The notes: generated by a model from the sequence alone, not told the origin. Positions 16,863 through 27,222 are shown, counted from the first letter of the stretch. The stretch: DNA of 64,000 nucleotides from Persicitalea sp963803495 (GCA_963803495.1 CAWDMP010000002.1:3782001-3846000), one strand, 5' to 3'. Program-made: numbers and translations.

Positions 16863-18974
16863 TCAAAAAGAATACATCACCTGAGCCTTTACCTCGCTCC
16901 GCGTGTTGCCCTTGATCTCGTTCAAACCCGAACTAATGAGTTCGGTGTCGTTGAAACGCGATTGCGACCAGCGCAGCCATACCCGTAAACTTCTGGACAT
17001 AGCGTAGCGCAGCATCACGTAATGCCGGGTACCCCGATCGTAGTAGGCAGGGAGTGAGAAAGCGTAGAGAACGTCTTTTTCGTAGACGTACTGTCGGCTA
17101 TCGTAGTTGTCGGTCGCGAAGAAGGCTACCCGACCGCTCAATTCTATTCTCGGCAAACGCCACGTTATGTCCTGAATGACCGTAATGCCTTGCGAACGCG
17201 ATGCGCCTACATAGGTGTAGTCGCCGCCTTGTACACGGGTGCGCACGGCAAATTTTAGTGGTACATCGTACTCAGCTTGCAAGACGGCGGTGCGGCGCAT
17301 GGTGTGGGCGATCGTGGGCAAAGGCGTCTTTGAACCAGGCAGGAGCGCGGTAGGCAGATTACGCATTTTGCGCTCATCGTGGAAAAGCGCCAACGCCGTA
17401 AAGCGCTTGTTGGGGGTGTAGCGGATATGCAAAAGCCGGTCGTTGCCATTGGAAGGCGCGTTGACCTGGTACTTCAACCACGGGAAGTTGAACCGATCGT
17501 AGAACCCGCTGAACTGCCAGCGCTTGTTAGGCTTGTAGCGCAGGCCAAAGTAGGTACCTGATTCGTTGATGGGCCGCGAGCCCTCGGTGATCGGATTGCC
17601 GTAGAACGTGTGAAAATCACGATCGTAGTGGCGGAACTGAAAGGTGAAATCCAGTGCCTTGCTCAGCGTCGCGATCATCCCACCCACGCCGCCCAGCCCG
17701 CCGCTTTGGGAGCGCGCGCCTTCGCCAAAAAAGTGGAAGTTTTGGTGATGGTAATCTCCGTGTAGCCCAATTGTCAGGTTCTCTTTTCCCCTGAACTCAA
17801 ATGTGTTGTAGGGTAAATCGCGCCGCTGTAACCCAACGCTGAATTGGGTGTATAGTGCCGTAGCGCCAATCTTGCCCCTTTGACCGGGGAGGGTATATAA
17901 TGCGTGAAAGCCCGCGTTTTTTTCAGGAATCAACCCCTGCTTGGCGCGTTCGGAGGGTGTGCGGTGCAATCCAGCCGTCAGCAACGACGACACGACGGTA
18001 CCTTCCGGTCCATCGGAAAGTTCGCTCAGGCTGGCGTCGCGGCGCGTGGCCGAGCCGAAGAGCGTCACGTCCAGGTTCTTGCGCACATTGATCGTCGCCG
18101 CTGCACCTCGGAAAAAGCCCGCTTCCAGTACCGAGGTGTAGGGCCGCAAGCCCAGCGTGGCACGGTAGGTGGTCAGGATAGTCTCGGTACCCTTGCCGAG
18201 CGCGAAGCCCGCCGCCATCACCAGGCCCTGCCCGGCCGACATCTGGAAATCGCCGATGATGAGGTTCTTGAGCCTTCCCCGGTTCATAATTTGAGCGTGA
18301 AAGGAGGTGAAGTCAGCGCCAAAAACCTGCCGTTCGGGTTGCCAAGAGAATACTTCGCCCGCGTCCTTCTCGGCTGTGAAACCAAAACTGTACGCCCCGA
18401 TGCGCGCGTAGCGATAGCGGACGTAGGTCTGATAGGGTCCGCCTACGTAGCGGGTCCGCGAGCGAGACGTCGTGTCTACCTCCGAGAAGCCTTTTTGCTG
18501 TTCCACCAGCCGCTCAGCGCGTATTAGTAAGAAGTTCTGGGTGGGATTTTGCAACGATTCGCGCAACGATAAAGGTCGCGACTGCACCGTCACGAAAGGC
18601 AACAGACGCCGAATAGTGGGCAAATCGAAACCAGGAATAGCCTGCAATTCATACAGCGAAAGCAGCGGTCCAAAGGTTGCACGGTACTCCATAAACGCAT
18701 CCAGCTGACTTCCCGATAATATGTAGGTAGCGGCCAGTTCATCGCGCGTGGCCGTGTTGAGGTCGCGCGGATTGGCGTACAACTGAAACAGCGATTCGAA
18801 CAAGTCGCTGTAGTTAATATCGTCACTAGGTACCGGAAAAAGCTCCTGTACAAACTGCTGGATGTCGATCTCGCGCCGCGGTGGCGCCTGGGCGTAAGTG
18901 GGAAAGTTAGCGAGAAGTACAAACCCGCTGCTCACCAAAACAAGAAGTAATCTGATGTGCGGGGGTGTTAGCAT
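16863..18974 (-). CDS. Helix-hairpin-helix protein with outer-membrane barrel
   Basis: Starting at the ATG at 18974 (MLTPPHIRLLLVLVSSGFVL) the protein has 703 residues with a signal peptide ending near YAQAPP. Residues ~60-130 hold ComEA-like helix-hairpin-helix motifs (RDLNTATRDELAATYILSGSQ, then LYELQAIPGFDLPTIRRLLP). The remaining ~550 residues are alternating amphipathic strands ending in an aromatic residue (VMYSF), as expected of an outer-membrane beta-barrel. This architecture is common in Bacteroidota but has no assigned role. The open frame extends upstream into a palindromic spacer, so I used the internal ATG that gives a proper signal peptide. Confidence 0.75.
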   Translation of the reverse strand: MLTPPHIRLLLVLVSSGFVLLANFPTYAQAPPRREIDIQQFVQELFPVPSDDINYSDLFESLFQLYANPRDLNTATRDELAATYILSGSQLDAFMEYRATFGPLLSLYELQAIPGFDLPTIRRLLPFVTVQSRPLSLRESLQNPTQNFLLIRAERLVEQQKGFSEVDTTSRSRTRYVGGPYQTYVRYRYARIGAYSFGFTAEKDAGEVFSWQPERQVFGADFTSFHAQIMNRGRLKNLIIGDFQMSAGQGLVMAAGFALGKGTETILTTYRATLGLRPYTSVLEAGFFRGAAATINVRKNLDVTLFGSATRRDASLSELSDGPEGTVVSSLLTAGLHRTPSERAKQGLIPEKNAGFHALYTLPGQRGKIGATALYTQFSVGLQRRDLPYNTFEFRGKENLTIGLHGDYHHQNFHFFGEGARSQSGGLGGVGGMIATLSKALDFTFQFRHYDRDFHTFYGNPITEGSRPINESGTYFGLRYKPNKRWQFSGFYDRFNFPWLKYQVNAPSNGNDRLLHIRYTPNKRFTALALFHDERKMRNLPTALLPGSKTPLPTIAHTMRRTAVLQAEYDVPLKFAVRTRVQGGDYTYVGASRSQGITVIQDITWRLPRIELSGRVAFFATDNYDSRQYVYEKDVLYAFSLPAYYDRGTRHYVMLRYAMSRSLRVWLRWSQSRFNDTELISSGLNEIKGNTRSEVKAQVMYSF

Positions 18975-18986
18975 AAGTCTAGTTTT

Positions 18987-19038
18987 AGTGATGAATGATG
19001 AGTGATAGCCTGTCATTCATCACTCATCATTCATCACT
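18987..19038. repeat. Perfect 20-bp inverted repeat between nadC and barrel gene
   Basis: AGTGATGAATGATGAGTGAT (18987-19006) and its exact reverse complement (19019-19038) flank a 12-base loop. The left arm ends 12 bases before the barrel gene's ATG and the right arm begins 3 bases after the nadC stop (both genes are on the minus strand). The arms are themselves built from TGATGAA/TGATGAG words. Confidence 0.85.
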
Positions 19039-19041
19039 ATT

Positions 19042-19893
19042 TTAAAAAGCCTTCAGGCTCAAATCCAAACTCTTAATCTGGTGCGTGAGCGCGCCACTGG
19101 AAATACTATCGACGCCGGTTTCGGCCACGGCGCGGAGGGTAGTGGCGTCGATATTGCCCGAGGCTTCGGTTTCGAGGCGGCTGCCGATGCGGCGTACGGC
19201 CTCGCGCATGTCTTCGAGTGAATAATTGTCCAGCATCACGATGTCGGCCCCGCCCACGCGCAGTACTTCATCGAGTTCGGCGAGGTTGCGGGTTTCGACT
19301 TCTATTTTCAGATTGCGCCCGGTTTCCTGCAGGTACTTCTTGGCTCTGCCGATGGCGGCTTCGATGCCACCGGCGTAGTCGATGTGGTTGTCTTTGAGCA
19401 TAATCATGTCGTAGAGCCCCATGCGGTGGTTGTACGCGCCGCCGATGCGGGTAGCCATTTTCTCAAAAAGCCGGAAGTTGGGCGTCGTCTTGCGGGTGTC
19501 CAGCAGCTTCACTGGCAGGTCGGTGATGAGGTCGACCATGCTCCGGGTGTGGGTAGCAATGCCGCTCATGCGCTGCATGATGTTGAGCACCAGCCGCTCG
19601 GCTTTCAGAATCGACCGCGCGCTACCCTCGACGGTCAGCACGATGTCGCCGACTTCGATGCGGGTACCATCCGGCATCTGTACCTCGACTTTCAAGGCAG
19701 AATCTACTTCGTCAAATACGGCCAACGCCGCTTCTACGCCCGCCAATACGCCCGCTTGCTTTACCAGCATTCGGGCGCGTTTGGGCGCATTTTCGGGTAC
19801 ACAGGAAAGGGAGGAGTGGTCGCCGTCGCCGACGTCTTCGCGCAAAGCAAGGCGGATCAGATCGCGCAGTTCGTGGGGATTGGTGGGGTGCAT
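19042..19893 (-). CDS. nadC: Nicotinate-nucleotide pyrophosphorylase (carboxylating)
   Basis: The 283-residue enzyme makes nicotinate mononucleotide from quinolinate and PRPP in de novo NAD synthesis. Family motifs are clear: ALREDVGDGDHSS at the N-terminus, LLDTRKTTPNFR, the GGAYNHRMGLYDMIMLKDNH substrate-binding segment and VDSISSGALTH at the C-terminus. Length is usual. nadA and nadB are not in the window. A TAnnTTTG box lies at 19946-19953 on the same strand. Confidence 0.97.
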   Translation of the reverse strand: MHPTNPHELRDLIRLALREDVGDGDHSSLSCVPENAPKRARMLVKQAGVLAGVEAALAVFDEVDSALKVEVQMPDGTRIEVGDIVLTVEGSARSILKAERLVLNIMQRMSGIATHTRSMVDLITDLPVKLLDTRKTTPNFRLFEKMATRIGGAYNHRMGLYDMIMLKDNHIDYAGGIEAAIGRAKKYLQETGRNLKIEVETRNLAELDEVLRVGGADIVMLDNYSLEDMREAVRRIGSRLETEASGNIDATTLRAVAETGVDSISSGALTHQIKSLDLSLKAF

Positions 19894-19945
19894 GCTATAT
19901 GAAATCGGTGATGGTCGCCATAACTTAATTTTTTGTCCAAAAATA

Positions 19946-19953
19946 CAAAATTA
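19946..19953 (-). promoter_or_regulatory. -7 box for nadC
   Basis: On the minus strand this reads TAATTTTG, matching TAnnTTTG, 53 bases upstream of the nadC start. The -33 region has no clear TTTG. Confidence 0.45.
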
Positions 19954-19982
19954 AGCGGTAGGTACTCACGCAGCTGTTCGCA

Positions 19983-20717
19983 TCAGCGTACCAACACCCG
20001 CCTGAGTAGACCGGTGATTGCCCCGTACTTGACAGGGATGTTGCGCTTCTCACGTTGCCGCTTGGCATAGTAGGAAGTACCTATTCCCAGCAAAACACCG
20101 GGTGCCATCCAGGGAATAAGTTGCACATAAACCGAAGTGTCCTTGGGCAGGTAGCGGGTCATGTTGACCAAAAAAGCCGTGACCGTAGCGATGTAAGCTC
20201 CCATGATCTTGGCGATGTGGCCGAAGTACCAGTGCATTTTCTGTGAATCGATTTTACCAAAAAACAGCCTTAGATCCTGTCGGGCGTTGATTGTGATCAA
20301 GGTGCCGAAGGCAACAAAGAGAATCGCGATGAAGTAGTTTTGTAGGCCAATGGTCGCGTAAGTCGCGTAACCCAGCATCACCAGTCCGAAGGTGAGGGCG
20401 AGGCCCGCCGCCACACGGTCGAGTACCGTAGCCTGAGTGACCGATTTCTTCATTTTCAAAACCCGGTCGCCCGAGAAAGTGAAGTAAAAACTCAGAACCG
20501 CAATGCAGAGAAAGAATTGGAGCCTGAGCTGTGTGGGGCGCAACGCGAAAAGCATTAGCGTGGTAATGAACACGCCGAACATGGACCAGTAATACACATT
20601 GCCCCAGAACTTGTGGACTTTGCCGCCCTTCCTGGCGACCATGGGGACAATGCCCGTCGCGAGGGCTAAAAAGCCGAAGGCGACGTGGATGAGGAGGATG
20701 GTTTTGTAAGGATCCAT
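19983..20717 (-). CDS. Multi-pass membrane protein (DUF2306-like)
   Basis: The 244-residue protein has about seven hydrophobic segments (for example ILLIHVAFGFLALATGIVPM and GVFITTLMLFAL). His residues sit in the first and later helices (LIHVAF; MHWYFGHIAKIMGAY). The pattern resembles the predicted membrane proteins of the DUF2306 family, whose function is unknown. Conserved His in helices could bind haem, but that is only a suggestion. It stands alone between nadC and a LytTR regulator, all on the minus strand. Confidence 0.6.
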   Translation of the reverse strand: MDPYKTILLIHVAFGFLALATGIVPMVARKGGKVHKFWGNVYYWSMFGVFITTLMLFALRPTQLRLQFFLCIAVLSFYFTFSGDRVLKMKKSVTQATVLDRVAAGLALTFGLVMLGYATYATIGLQNYFIAILFVAFGTLITINARQDLRLFFGKIDSQKMHWYFGHIAKIMGAYIATVTAFLVNMTRYLPKDTSVYVQLIPWMAPGVLLGIGTSYYAKRQREKRNIPVKYGAITGLLRRVLVR

Positions 20718-20865
20718 AAGTGCGTCTGTTTGCGTTTTCGTGATTAGCTGACGCGAACTTAGAAACTAAAAAATCACTTGGGAAAAAAGAGGGATGCCTG
20801 ACCAAAATTTGGGAAGAATGGCTCAAATTGGGGCTGTTTAACACTCCTTGGGATGTTTGACAAGG

Positions 20866-21717
20866 TTAATTCTTGAAATAACCCGCCACTAAATCGCCGT
20901 ACCTCCGTGCTACCGGGATAGGTGCTTCCCAGTTTCTGAGTTGAAGTTTGTAGCCTTGGGCATTGCCCGAAATACTCTCGACTTGTCGCAAATTCACGAT
21001 GTACGAACGATGACATCGCACCACATCCGGGTGGTGTGCCTGCTCCTCGAAGCGACTCAGGCTGCCGCGCAGGAGTACCTTGGTTGCTTTTTCTTTTTGT
21101 AAAAAAACAAGTTCCGAATAGTTGTCGGCCGACTCGATGAACAGCAGCTCATCCGTAGTTAGCGTAAGCGAGTCTTTTTCGTTTTCGGCCGTAAAAGTAA
21201 TCTTGGCCGTGGCTTCGGCGGCAGCAGATTCGAGTTCGCGTTTTCTAACTTGCAGATTTCTGGCTCCGTACTTACGCAGCAGCCGGGTGTAGTTCAGCAG
21301 CGTGATAACCGTTGCCGGGATGATCCCGACCGCCGCCGTAATACCGATCCACACCAAGGGACTACCTGACCCCAGACCCACCACGTACTCGCCATAATAC
21401 AAGTTGCCAAATGCAATGGAAACAATAATGAACAGTGTCCAGGTGATGTCCTTACCGACAGTCCAGTTGCGCTCATCAAAAAAATCTTTGAATAAGGCCG
21501 GAAAGAGGGTGCCGACCACGGCCATGCATCCGAACGTGACCAGCCCGTAGCCCGCCAGAAACAGCGGCTTGCGCGGGTCGTTCCACTGGGTAGAGCCGAA
21601 GGGCTGAAAGATAATGAGAAAGAGGGCGACGAACAGCCCCGCCCCAGCCGAAGTAAGCAGCCAACGGCGCGGGCTTTCATGATCGTGAGGATAAGGCTGA
21701 GTAAGGAATCGGAACAT
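20866..21717 (-). CDS. Membrane-anchored LytTR-type transcriptional regulator
   Basis: The 283-residue protein from the ATG at 21717 (MFRFLTQPYPHDHESPRRW) has four predicted transmembrane helices in residues ~20-145, a short coiled linker (RKRELESAAAEAT) and a C-terminal LytTR DNA-binding domain (about 175-280). The LytTR signature is FIESADNYSELVF...RCHRSYIVNLRQVE. Family members bind DNA through a beta-rich fold, and Bacteroidota often fuse it to membrane domains without a separate kinase. The target is unknown; no histidine kinase is nearby. An upstream extension to 21771 lacks conservation. Confidence 0.85.
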   Translation of the reverse strand: MFRFLTQPYPHDHESPRRWLLTSAGAGLFVALFLIIFQPFGSTQWNDPRKPLFLAGYGLVTFGCMAVVGTLFPALFKDFFDERNWTVGKDITWTLFIIVSIAFGNLYYGEYVVGLGSGSPLVWIGITAAVGIIPATVITLLNYTRLLRKYGARNLQVRKRELESAAAEATAKITFTAENEKDSLTLTTDELLFIESADNYSELVFLQKEKATKVLLRGSLSRFEEQAHHPDVVRCHRSYIVNLRQVESISGNAQGYKLQLRNWEAPIPVARRYGDLVAGYFKN

Positions 21718-21736
21718 GGCGGCAAGAGGTGAACTA

Positions 21737-22078
21737 CTAGTCAATGCCTTCGATTTTATCGACAAATACAATCACGAGTTTATGGGTTGCGCTCATTTCC
21801 AGGACTTGCTTCCAATGTTTAGTAATGAACCGATGGAAATCACGAATCTTCATGTTGCCAACTTTTAAATGAATGATTCGGGGCGGTGGCTCTAAAAGTA
21901 GAATCCGGTCGGAGTAGTCACGATCTTTGGTGATGATCGTCAGCCTGTGGCGTTTGGCGTATTCCCAAATATCAGCATCCGACGCTTTGGCATCGAAGTC
22001 ACGCTGGTGAACGTACTCGTCACTATTCCAGGGTGAAAAGTAGTAAGGCAAGTTAATGTCGATCAGGTACTTCGCCAT
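21737..22078 (-). CDS. DUF5615 PIN-like toxin
   Basis: The 113-residue protein (MAKYLIDINLPYYFSPWNSD) matches the DUF5615/Mut7-C-like PIN fold: an early Asp in LIDINLP, a second acidic cluster in DFDAKASDADIWEYAK and IITKDRDYSDR. PIN-like proteins are magnesium-dependent RNases. It starts 3 bases after the stop of a DUF433 gene, and DUF433-DUF5615 pairs are a recognised VapBC-like toxin-antitoxin arrangement. Whether it is active here is unknown. Confidence 0.8.
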   Translation of the reverse strand: MAKYLIDINLPYYFSPWNSDEYVHQRDFDAKASDADIWEYAKRHRLTIITKDRDYSDRILLLEPPPRIIHLKVGNMKIRDFHRFITKHWKQVLEMSATHKLVIVFVDKIEGID

Positions 22079-22081
22079 GTC

Positions 22082-22318
22082 CTAAGCGGCAAGCTGCCTG
22101 ACCGAATGCTGACGGTCAGTACTAGCCAGGGCAAACTGTATGCAAGCCTCGATATCCTCCGCCTCCAGATCAGGATATTGGTGAAGAATATCCTCGTGGG
22201 TGTCTCCAGCAAAAACGTACTCCAAGATAGTCCTGACGGTTATTCCCATACCCCGAACCGTGGGACGGCCGTTGCATAGGTTGCCATCGATTGTAATCCT
22301 GTCGCTGATATACGTCAT
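22082..22318 (-). CDS. DUF433 antitoxin
   Basis: The 78-residue protein (MTYISDRITIDGNLCNGRPTV) has the DUF433 pattern with 'cnGrPtvrGmgItVrtIleyvfaG...eeIl.qyPdLe.edI.aci.fA', a small winged-helix-like antitoxin domain. It precedes the DUF5615 toxin on the same strand, so the two form one unit. The antitoxin-first order fits tight co-translation and autoregulation, as in other toxin-antitoxin operons. Confidence 0.85.
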   Translation of the reverse strand: MTYISDRITIDGNLCNGRPTVRGMGITVRTILEYVFAGDTHEDILHQYPDLEAEDIEACIQFALASTDRQHSVRQLAA

Positions 22319-22372
22319 GGTGTTTTCTTTTTTTTACCAAATCTACTAAAAAATAACGACTGGCTGCCCTGC

Positions 22373-25300
22373 TCACTTCAACGCCACCAGCGCTTGCAAG
22401 TCCGCGTTGGAGTACTCGCCAATCCAGGTTTCACCGTTGGCGACGGTCAGGTTGGCGAGTTCTTTCTTATTTTGGATCAGTTGGTTGATGCTTTCCTCGA
22501 AGGTACCCTCGGTGATGAGCCGGTGCACGAGTACGTTGCGGGTTTGGCCGATACGGAAAGCGCGGTCGGTGGCCTGGGCTTCCACGGCGGGATTCCACCA
22601 CAGGTCGTAGTGGATCACGTTGTTGGCGGCGGTTAGGTTGAGGCCGGTACCACCCGCTTTCAGGGATAACAGCAGGAGCCTCGTCGCGCGGTTGTTTTGG
22701 AAATCCTCGACCATCGCGTCGCGGTTTTTGCGGCTCACGCCGCCGTGCAGAAAGGGTACTTCCAGTTTTAATTGTTGCGCAAACATCGTTTGGAGCAGCG
22801 TCCCCATTTCTTCGTATTGCGTGAAGACCAAGGCCTTTTCCCCGTTTTCGAGCAACTGCTGGACCAATTCGAGCAGCATGGTACTTTTGCCCGAAGCCGC
22901 CGGGTCGTTGCCGCCCTTTTTGAGGTAGTGGGTAGGGTGGTTGCAGATCTGTTTTAAGGCCGTCATCATCTTGAAGATGAGTCCGCTCCGCTTGAAACCA
23001 TCCTTGGCACCTTCGATACCACGCAAAGCCGTGTCTACCACGCTCTGGTACAGCGCGGCTTGCTCGCCCGAAAGCTGGCAACTTTGGTCCATCTCGATCT
23101 TATCGGGTAGGTCCTGAATGATCGTTTTATCGGTCTTGACGCGGCGCAGGATGAACGGCTCCGTCATGCGCTTGAACACCTCGAGGCGGTGCTGGTCGCG
23201 ATCGACTTCGATGGGAATCGAGAAGTCCTGGCTGAACTTTTTCAAAGTACCCAGGTATCCCTTGTTCACAAAGTCGATGATGCTCCAGTACTCGCTCAGG
23301 CGGTTCTCGACCGGCGTCCCGCTCATGGCAATGCGGACGCCCGCCTTTATTTTTTTGATGGCTTTTGTCTGTGCCGTAGAAGGATTTTTGATGTTTTGCG
23401 CCTCGTCGATGACCACGACCGGCCAGTTGGTCTTGGTAAAAGTTTCTTCTTCGCTCCGCACCACACCGTAGGTAGTAAGCACCAGGTCGGTGCCCTCGAA
23501 ACCCAATTTACTGCGGTTGGGGCCGTGGTAGATATGCGCCCGCAAACCAGGCGCGAAGCGGGCGATTTCCTTGGTCCAGTTGGTGAGCAGGGTGGTAGGC
23601 AGGATCACCAACCCCTTGTTTTTCTTGAACGCACCCTCTTCCTTAAATTTTTGCAAAGTCGCAATCACTTGCAGCGTTTTGCCCAGCCCCATATCGTCGG
23701 CGATTAGGCTACCGAAGCCGATGCGGGCATTTTTGTACAACCACTCGTAGCCGCGGAGCTGGTAGGGGCGTAGTGTGGCATCGAGCTTGTCAGGTAAGTC
23801 AACCGCTTCGGGCTTCGTCAGATTTTTGATCAGGTCGCGGGCCGCGTCGGTCAACTCCACGCCCGAGCCCTGGTACTCTTCGGTGAGGGCGGTCTGCAGG
23901 AGCGTTTGCGAATCCAGTTCGGGCGGATTTTTCAGTTTGTCGAGCAGCGAGCGAATCTCGTTTCTCGTCGAGGTATACATACTGGTCCTTGATCTTGACC
24001 AGCCCGCTATAATTTTCGATCAACCCCACAAATTCCTTTGTGTTCACACGCTGGTCGCCGATCGCTACCTCCCAGCGAAAGTGCAGCATATCTTCCAGAC
24101 TGATCACCGAACTCGCCACGACCTTGCCGTCTTCCTCGTCGTCGAGTGTCAGCGACAGCTGCGGCCGCACGAGTTTCTGCAGCGCTTTGGGCAGCAGGAT
24201 GCGGATACCGAACAGCTTCAACGGCGGCAGCATCTTGAACAAAATATCGGGAAACTCCCGGGTACTGAACGCCAGTTCTTCCGCGCCTTTGGATGCAATC
24301 AATGCGTTGAGTTGCGGAAAGTGCTCGGCCATCATCGACAGGTCGCGCAGCACGCCCATGCGGACGGGCGCGTAGTCGGGCTGCCGCATGAAGTCGGCGA
24401 AGGGCACGGGGGCAGCCATTTCGTCGGATTTGTTTTCCACCAAAATGTGCACTACGAAAGTACCGGTGTCCGAATCGTCCTCTACCTGAACGATGGGTAC
24501 GTAGTCGCGCTGGGCGATGAAGAATTTGTTGAGCCACAGCTGGATATTGGCCGGAATCTCGCGGCTGTCGAAGCCATTGAACCGGCCCAGCTCCCGCCGG
24601 AAAAACAGGTCTTCGATTTCGGTGTCTTTGTAATGGTAGCGATCGTTGAACTGCCGCACGCGCTCGGTCAGCAGCAGCGAGCACAGCTGCGGAAACCAGT
24701 CGCTCGCGATGGGCTCGAAGATATCGTGGCGGCCGATTTTATAGAACAGAAATTCCGGGGGCAGCAACGCTTCGATTTGACTGGCCATGCGGGCGATGTC
24801 TTCGTTGAGCGAAGCCGGAATCCAGCGCACGAAGTGGGCCTCCCGTTTGAGCTGTACCCGCAGCAGTTGGGGTAAAAGGCCACCCGTTTCGAGGAGTTTG
24901 TTGGCAAAGCGGTTGGTGAGGTACAGCCCGCGCAGCAACGGCGACAGCTGGGGCAACTGGCTGGTCGGGAAATGCTGCAGCCAGTCGACCAGCTTGGCTA
25001 CCTCGTTGAACTGATACACTAGCCGCTCGTTGTTGTCGCGGAAATTGGCCTGTAAAAAGGCCGTCGCCTCGTCACAGATAATTTCGCCGCTTTCCACCGC
25101 GTCGAGGTCTTTGTTGTACTCATGCTCCCGCGCCAATTCTTCCAACTCGGCGGCATCGGTCACCGCCAGCGCTTGCGCCTTTTTGCGCGCACTGGCGTAG
25201 AAATCGCGCAGAATAGTCTTGAAATTGCCGGTTTTATGAAACAGCGGCGCGTCGCTCAGCAGTGACAGCAGGTCGTCACTGACCTGGGGGAGCGTAGAAA

Positions 25301-25938
25301 AGTCTACGGCGGCGTACAGGTTTTCGTCAGGCTGAAATTCTTCTTCTTCGCCCATTTCGACGGGTTTGCGCAGTGCCGCCACATCCAGTATTTCCACATC
25401 CTTCTGGTCGGCCGAGGCCACGCCCAGCCCTTCCAGCACCTTGAATATATCGAAGTCGCGCAGCTCGAAAACTAAAAAGGGATTCTTATCTATCTCATTG
25501 GCAACCAGGTACAGTACCGCCGCCTGATGTTTGCAGGGAACGCTCCAATCGGGACAGGTACAGGTAGCATCCAGCTCGCCCCATTGCTCAGGGAACAGAT
25601 CGACGCCTACGCTCCGGCAGGCTTCGTAGAGGTCGGCGGGAAGCTGACGGTTAAGGAGCTGGGTCAGGAAAAGCGGATTTTCGGTGATGAGTCCAATTAC
25701 CTTGGCCTTTTTCGACGCCGATAAAGGAGTCAATTTTAAAAGTGACCTTGTAAGGAATGGGCCGGGTGCCGCGGACTTTGGCCTTAAATGTATTGCCGTC
25801 GAAGTCGATAGACTGCACCGCGCCCTGATTGGCGTAGGTACGGCCCCGCGCCAGTCGCCCGCTCTGGTCCATACCTTCCAATACACTGATCCACTGCTTG
25901 CCCCACCACGTCTGCCCGTACACGATCCGCTTCGCCAT
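22373..25938 (-). pseudogene. SWIM zinc-finger SNF2/DEAD helicase, frameshifted twice
   Basis: Joined across two single-base insertions (near 25705 and 23962), this is one protein of about 1,187 residues starting MAKRIVYGQTWWGKQWISVL at 25938. Order: N-terminal domain, SWIM zinc finger (CTCPDWSVPCKHQAA), a ~450-residue middle region, then the SNF2 ATPase with Walker A (DDMGLGKTLQV), Walker B (VIDEAQNIKNP) and the helicase C motif (ATDRAFRIGQTRNV). SWIM-SNF2 proteins are DNA-dependent ATPases of poorly known role in bacteria. Each break is repaired by removing one base (a G in AAAAAGGCC; an A in GAGAAACGAG). Intact function is probable if the indels are sequencing errors. Confidence 0.85.
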
Positions 25939-25973
25939 ATTACTTGCTTGAATGCTATTTTTGATACTAGCGG

Positions 25974-25981
25974 CAAAGGTA
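25974..25981 (-). promoter_or_regulatory. -7 box for the SNF2 helicase gene
   Basis: On the minus strand this reads TACCTTTG, 36 bases before the ATG at 25938. No strong -33 element. Confidence 0.5.
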
Positions 25982-26110
25982 CCGCTTGCTTATCTATTCC
26001 CTACTCAATACCATCTGTGCCGACAATCGGTTTGGATTGCAATCTTTTTAAAACGTTCTTTAATTAGAAATCAGGTCCAGCTACCCACAATTCTTAAATT
26101 CATCAATCGA

Positions 26111-27146
26111 ATGAAAACCAAACTTCAACTTGCCCAAGCCATTCTGATTGCTTTATCATCGGCCGTTCATAGCGTTCATGCCCAGAAATCGACACTTACG
26201 GGTTATATCGAAGGCATTGGTGATCAACCCATTATTTTCTGGTACGACGTCGATGTCAAAAACAACAAGACACTGTTTACGCCACTAATGACCGCTTTAC
26301 CTATCATCCGCAACCTAGCGACGATGGTAACAGATTTCGCTTTACATTCAATCGCCATTATTTACTAGTTTCTGGTACGAACCGGGTGCCATGACCGTAA
26401 CGGGCGACGCTAGAGACGCCTTACAAACTCACTTTCAAAGGTGGCTCAGAAAATGAGGTTCTCAACCAGTACGACGAGTCGATTGGCGGAAGAAGTTACA
26501 ATGAGAAACGGCGGGAAAAGACTTTGCAATTTATTCAACATCATCCAGACACCCGCACTGCTGCTCATTTGCTGTACGGGTATTTACGCAGCAGTGCGGA
26601 CGAACACAACGAAGTGTATCAGCAGTTGTACGAATGACACTTTCTCCCGCTCTGCAAGCAAGTTAATTTGGCAAGAAAGCTGCTGAGAAAATCGCAATTT
26701 TGAAAACTCAGCCCATTGTTGGCCGCGTCGCTCCTAACTTCACAATTCCTGATACCGCCGGAATTGATGTTTCGTTGTCTGATTTCAAGGGAAAGTACGT
26801 ATTGATCGACTTCTGGGCTCATTGGTGCGCGCCCTGCATCAAGTCTTTCCCGAAAGTTAGAGCGCTTCACGAAAAGTATGGCGATAAACTCGCTCTTATA
26901 GGTATTGCGCTGGAAAACGAAAGTGACAAAGACAATTGGCTAAACGCCATTCGTAAACACAAAGCGAACTGGACGCAGCTTTCGGACTTGGTGGGGGAGG
27001 CCAGTCCAACAAAATTGCAATATAATATTGTAGGCTACCCTACGTATATGTTACTTGATAAAGAAGGCATATTGCTCGAGCGCGGATCTGGTCCGTCTGG
27101 CTTAGAATCTGTTATAAAGAAGTTAGGGACATTAGGAACGCTTTGA
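26111..27146 (+). pseudogene. Decayed TlpA-like thiol-disulfide oxidoreductase with DUF4369-like N-terminus
   Basis: A signal peptide (MKTKLQLAQAILIALSSAVH, then SVHAQKST) is followed by a DUF4369-like start (LTGYIEGIGDQPIIFWYDVD) that breaks near 26270. Fragments continue in other frames: SFWYEPGAMTVTGDA, then FKGGSENEVLNQYDESIG and HHPDTRTAAHLLYGYL. An in-frame TAA lies in 'ASxFGKKAAEK', then the intact thioredoxin fold begins near 26700 with WAHWCAPC (CxxC) and runs to 27146. At least three frameshifts plus a stop mean that, unlike the single-indel genes nearby, this looks like genuine decay. The intact 3' part alone lacks a signal peptide. Confidence 0.65.
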
Positions 27147-27222
27147 ACTTATTGCAAAACTCGGAATTTTTCGGAATCTGATTCCGGAAAATTCCGGGAA
27201 AAGCGAAACCTCACAACATTTT

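Noticed and set aside
23775..24875. 366-codon open frame opposite the SNF2 helicase
   Set aside because: Antisense shadow of the helicase gene, with no family signature.
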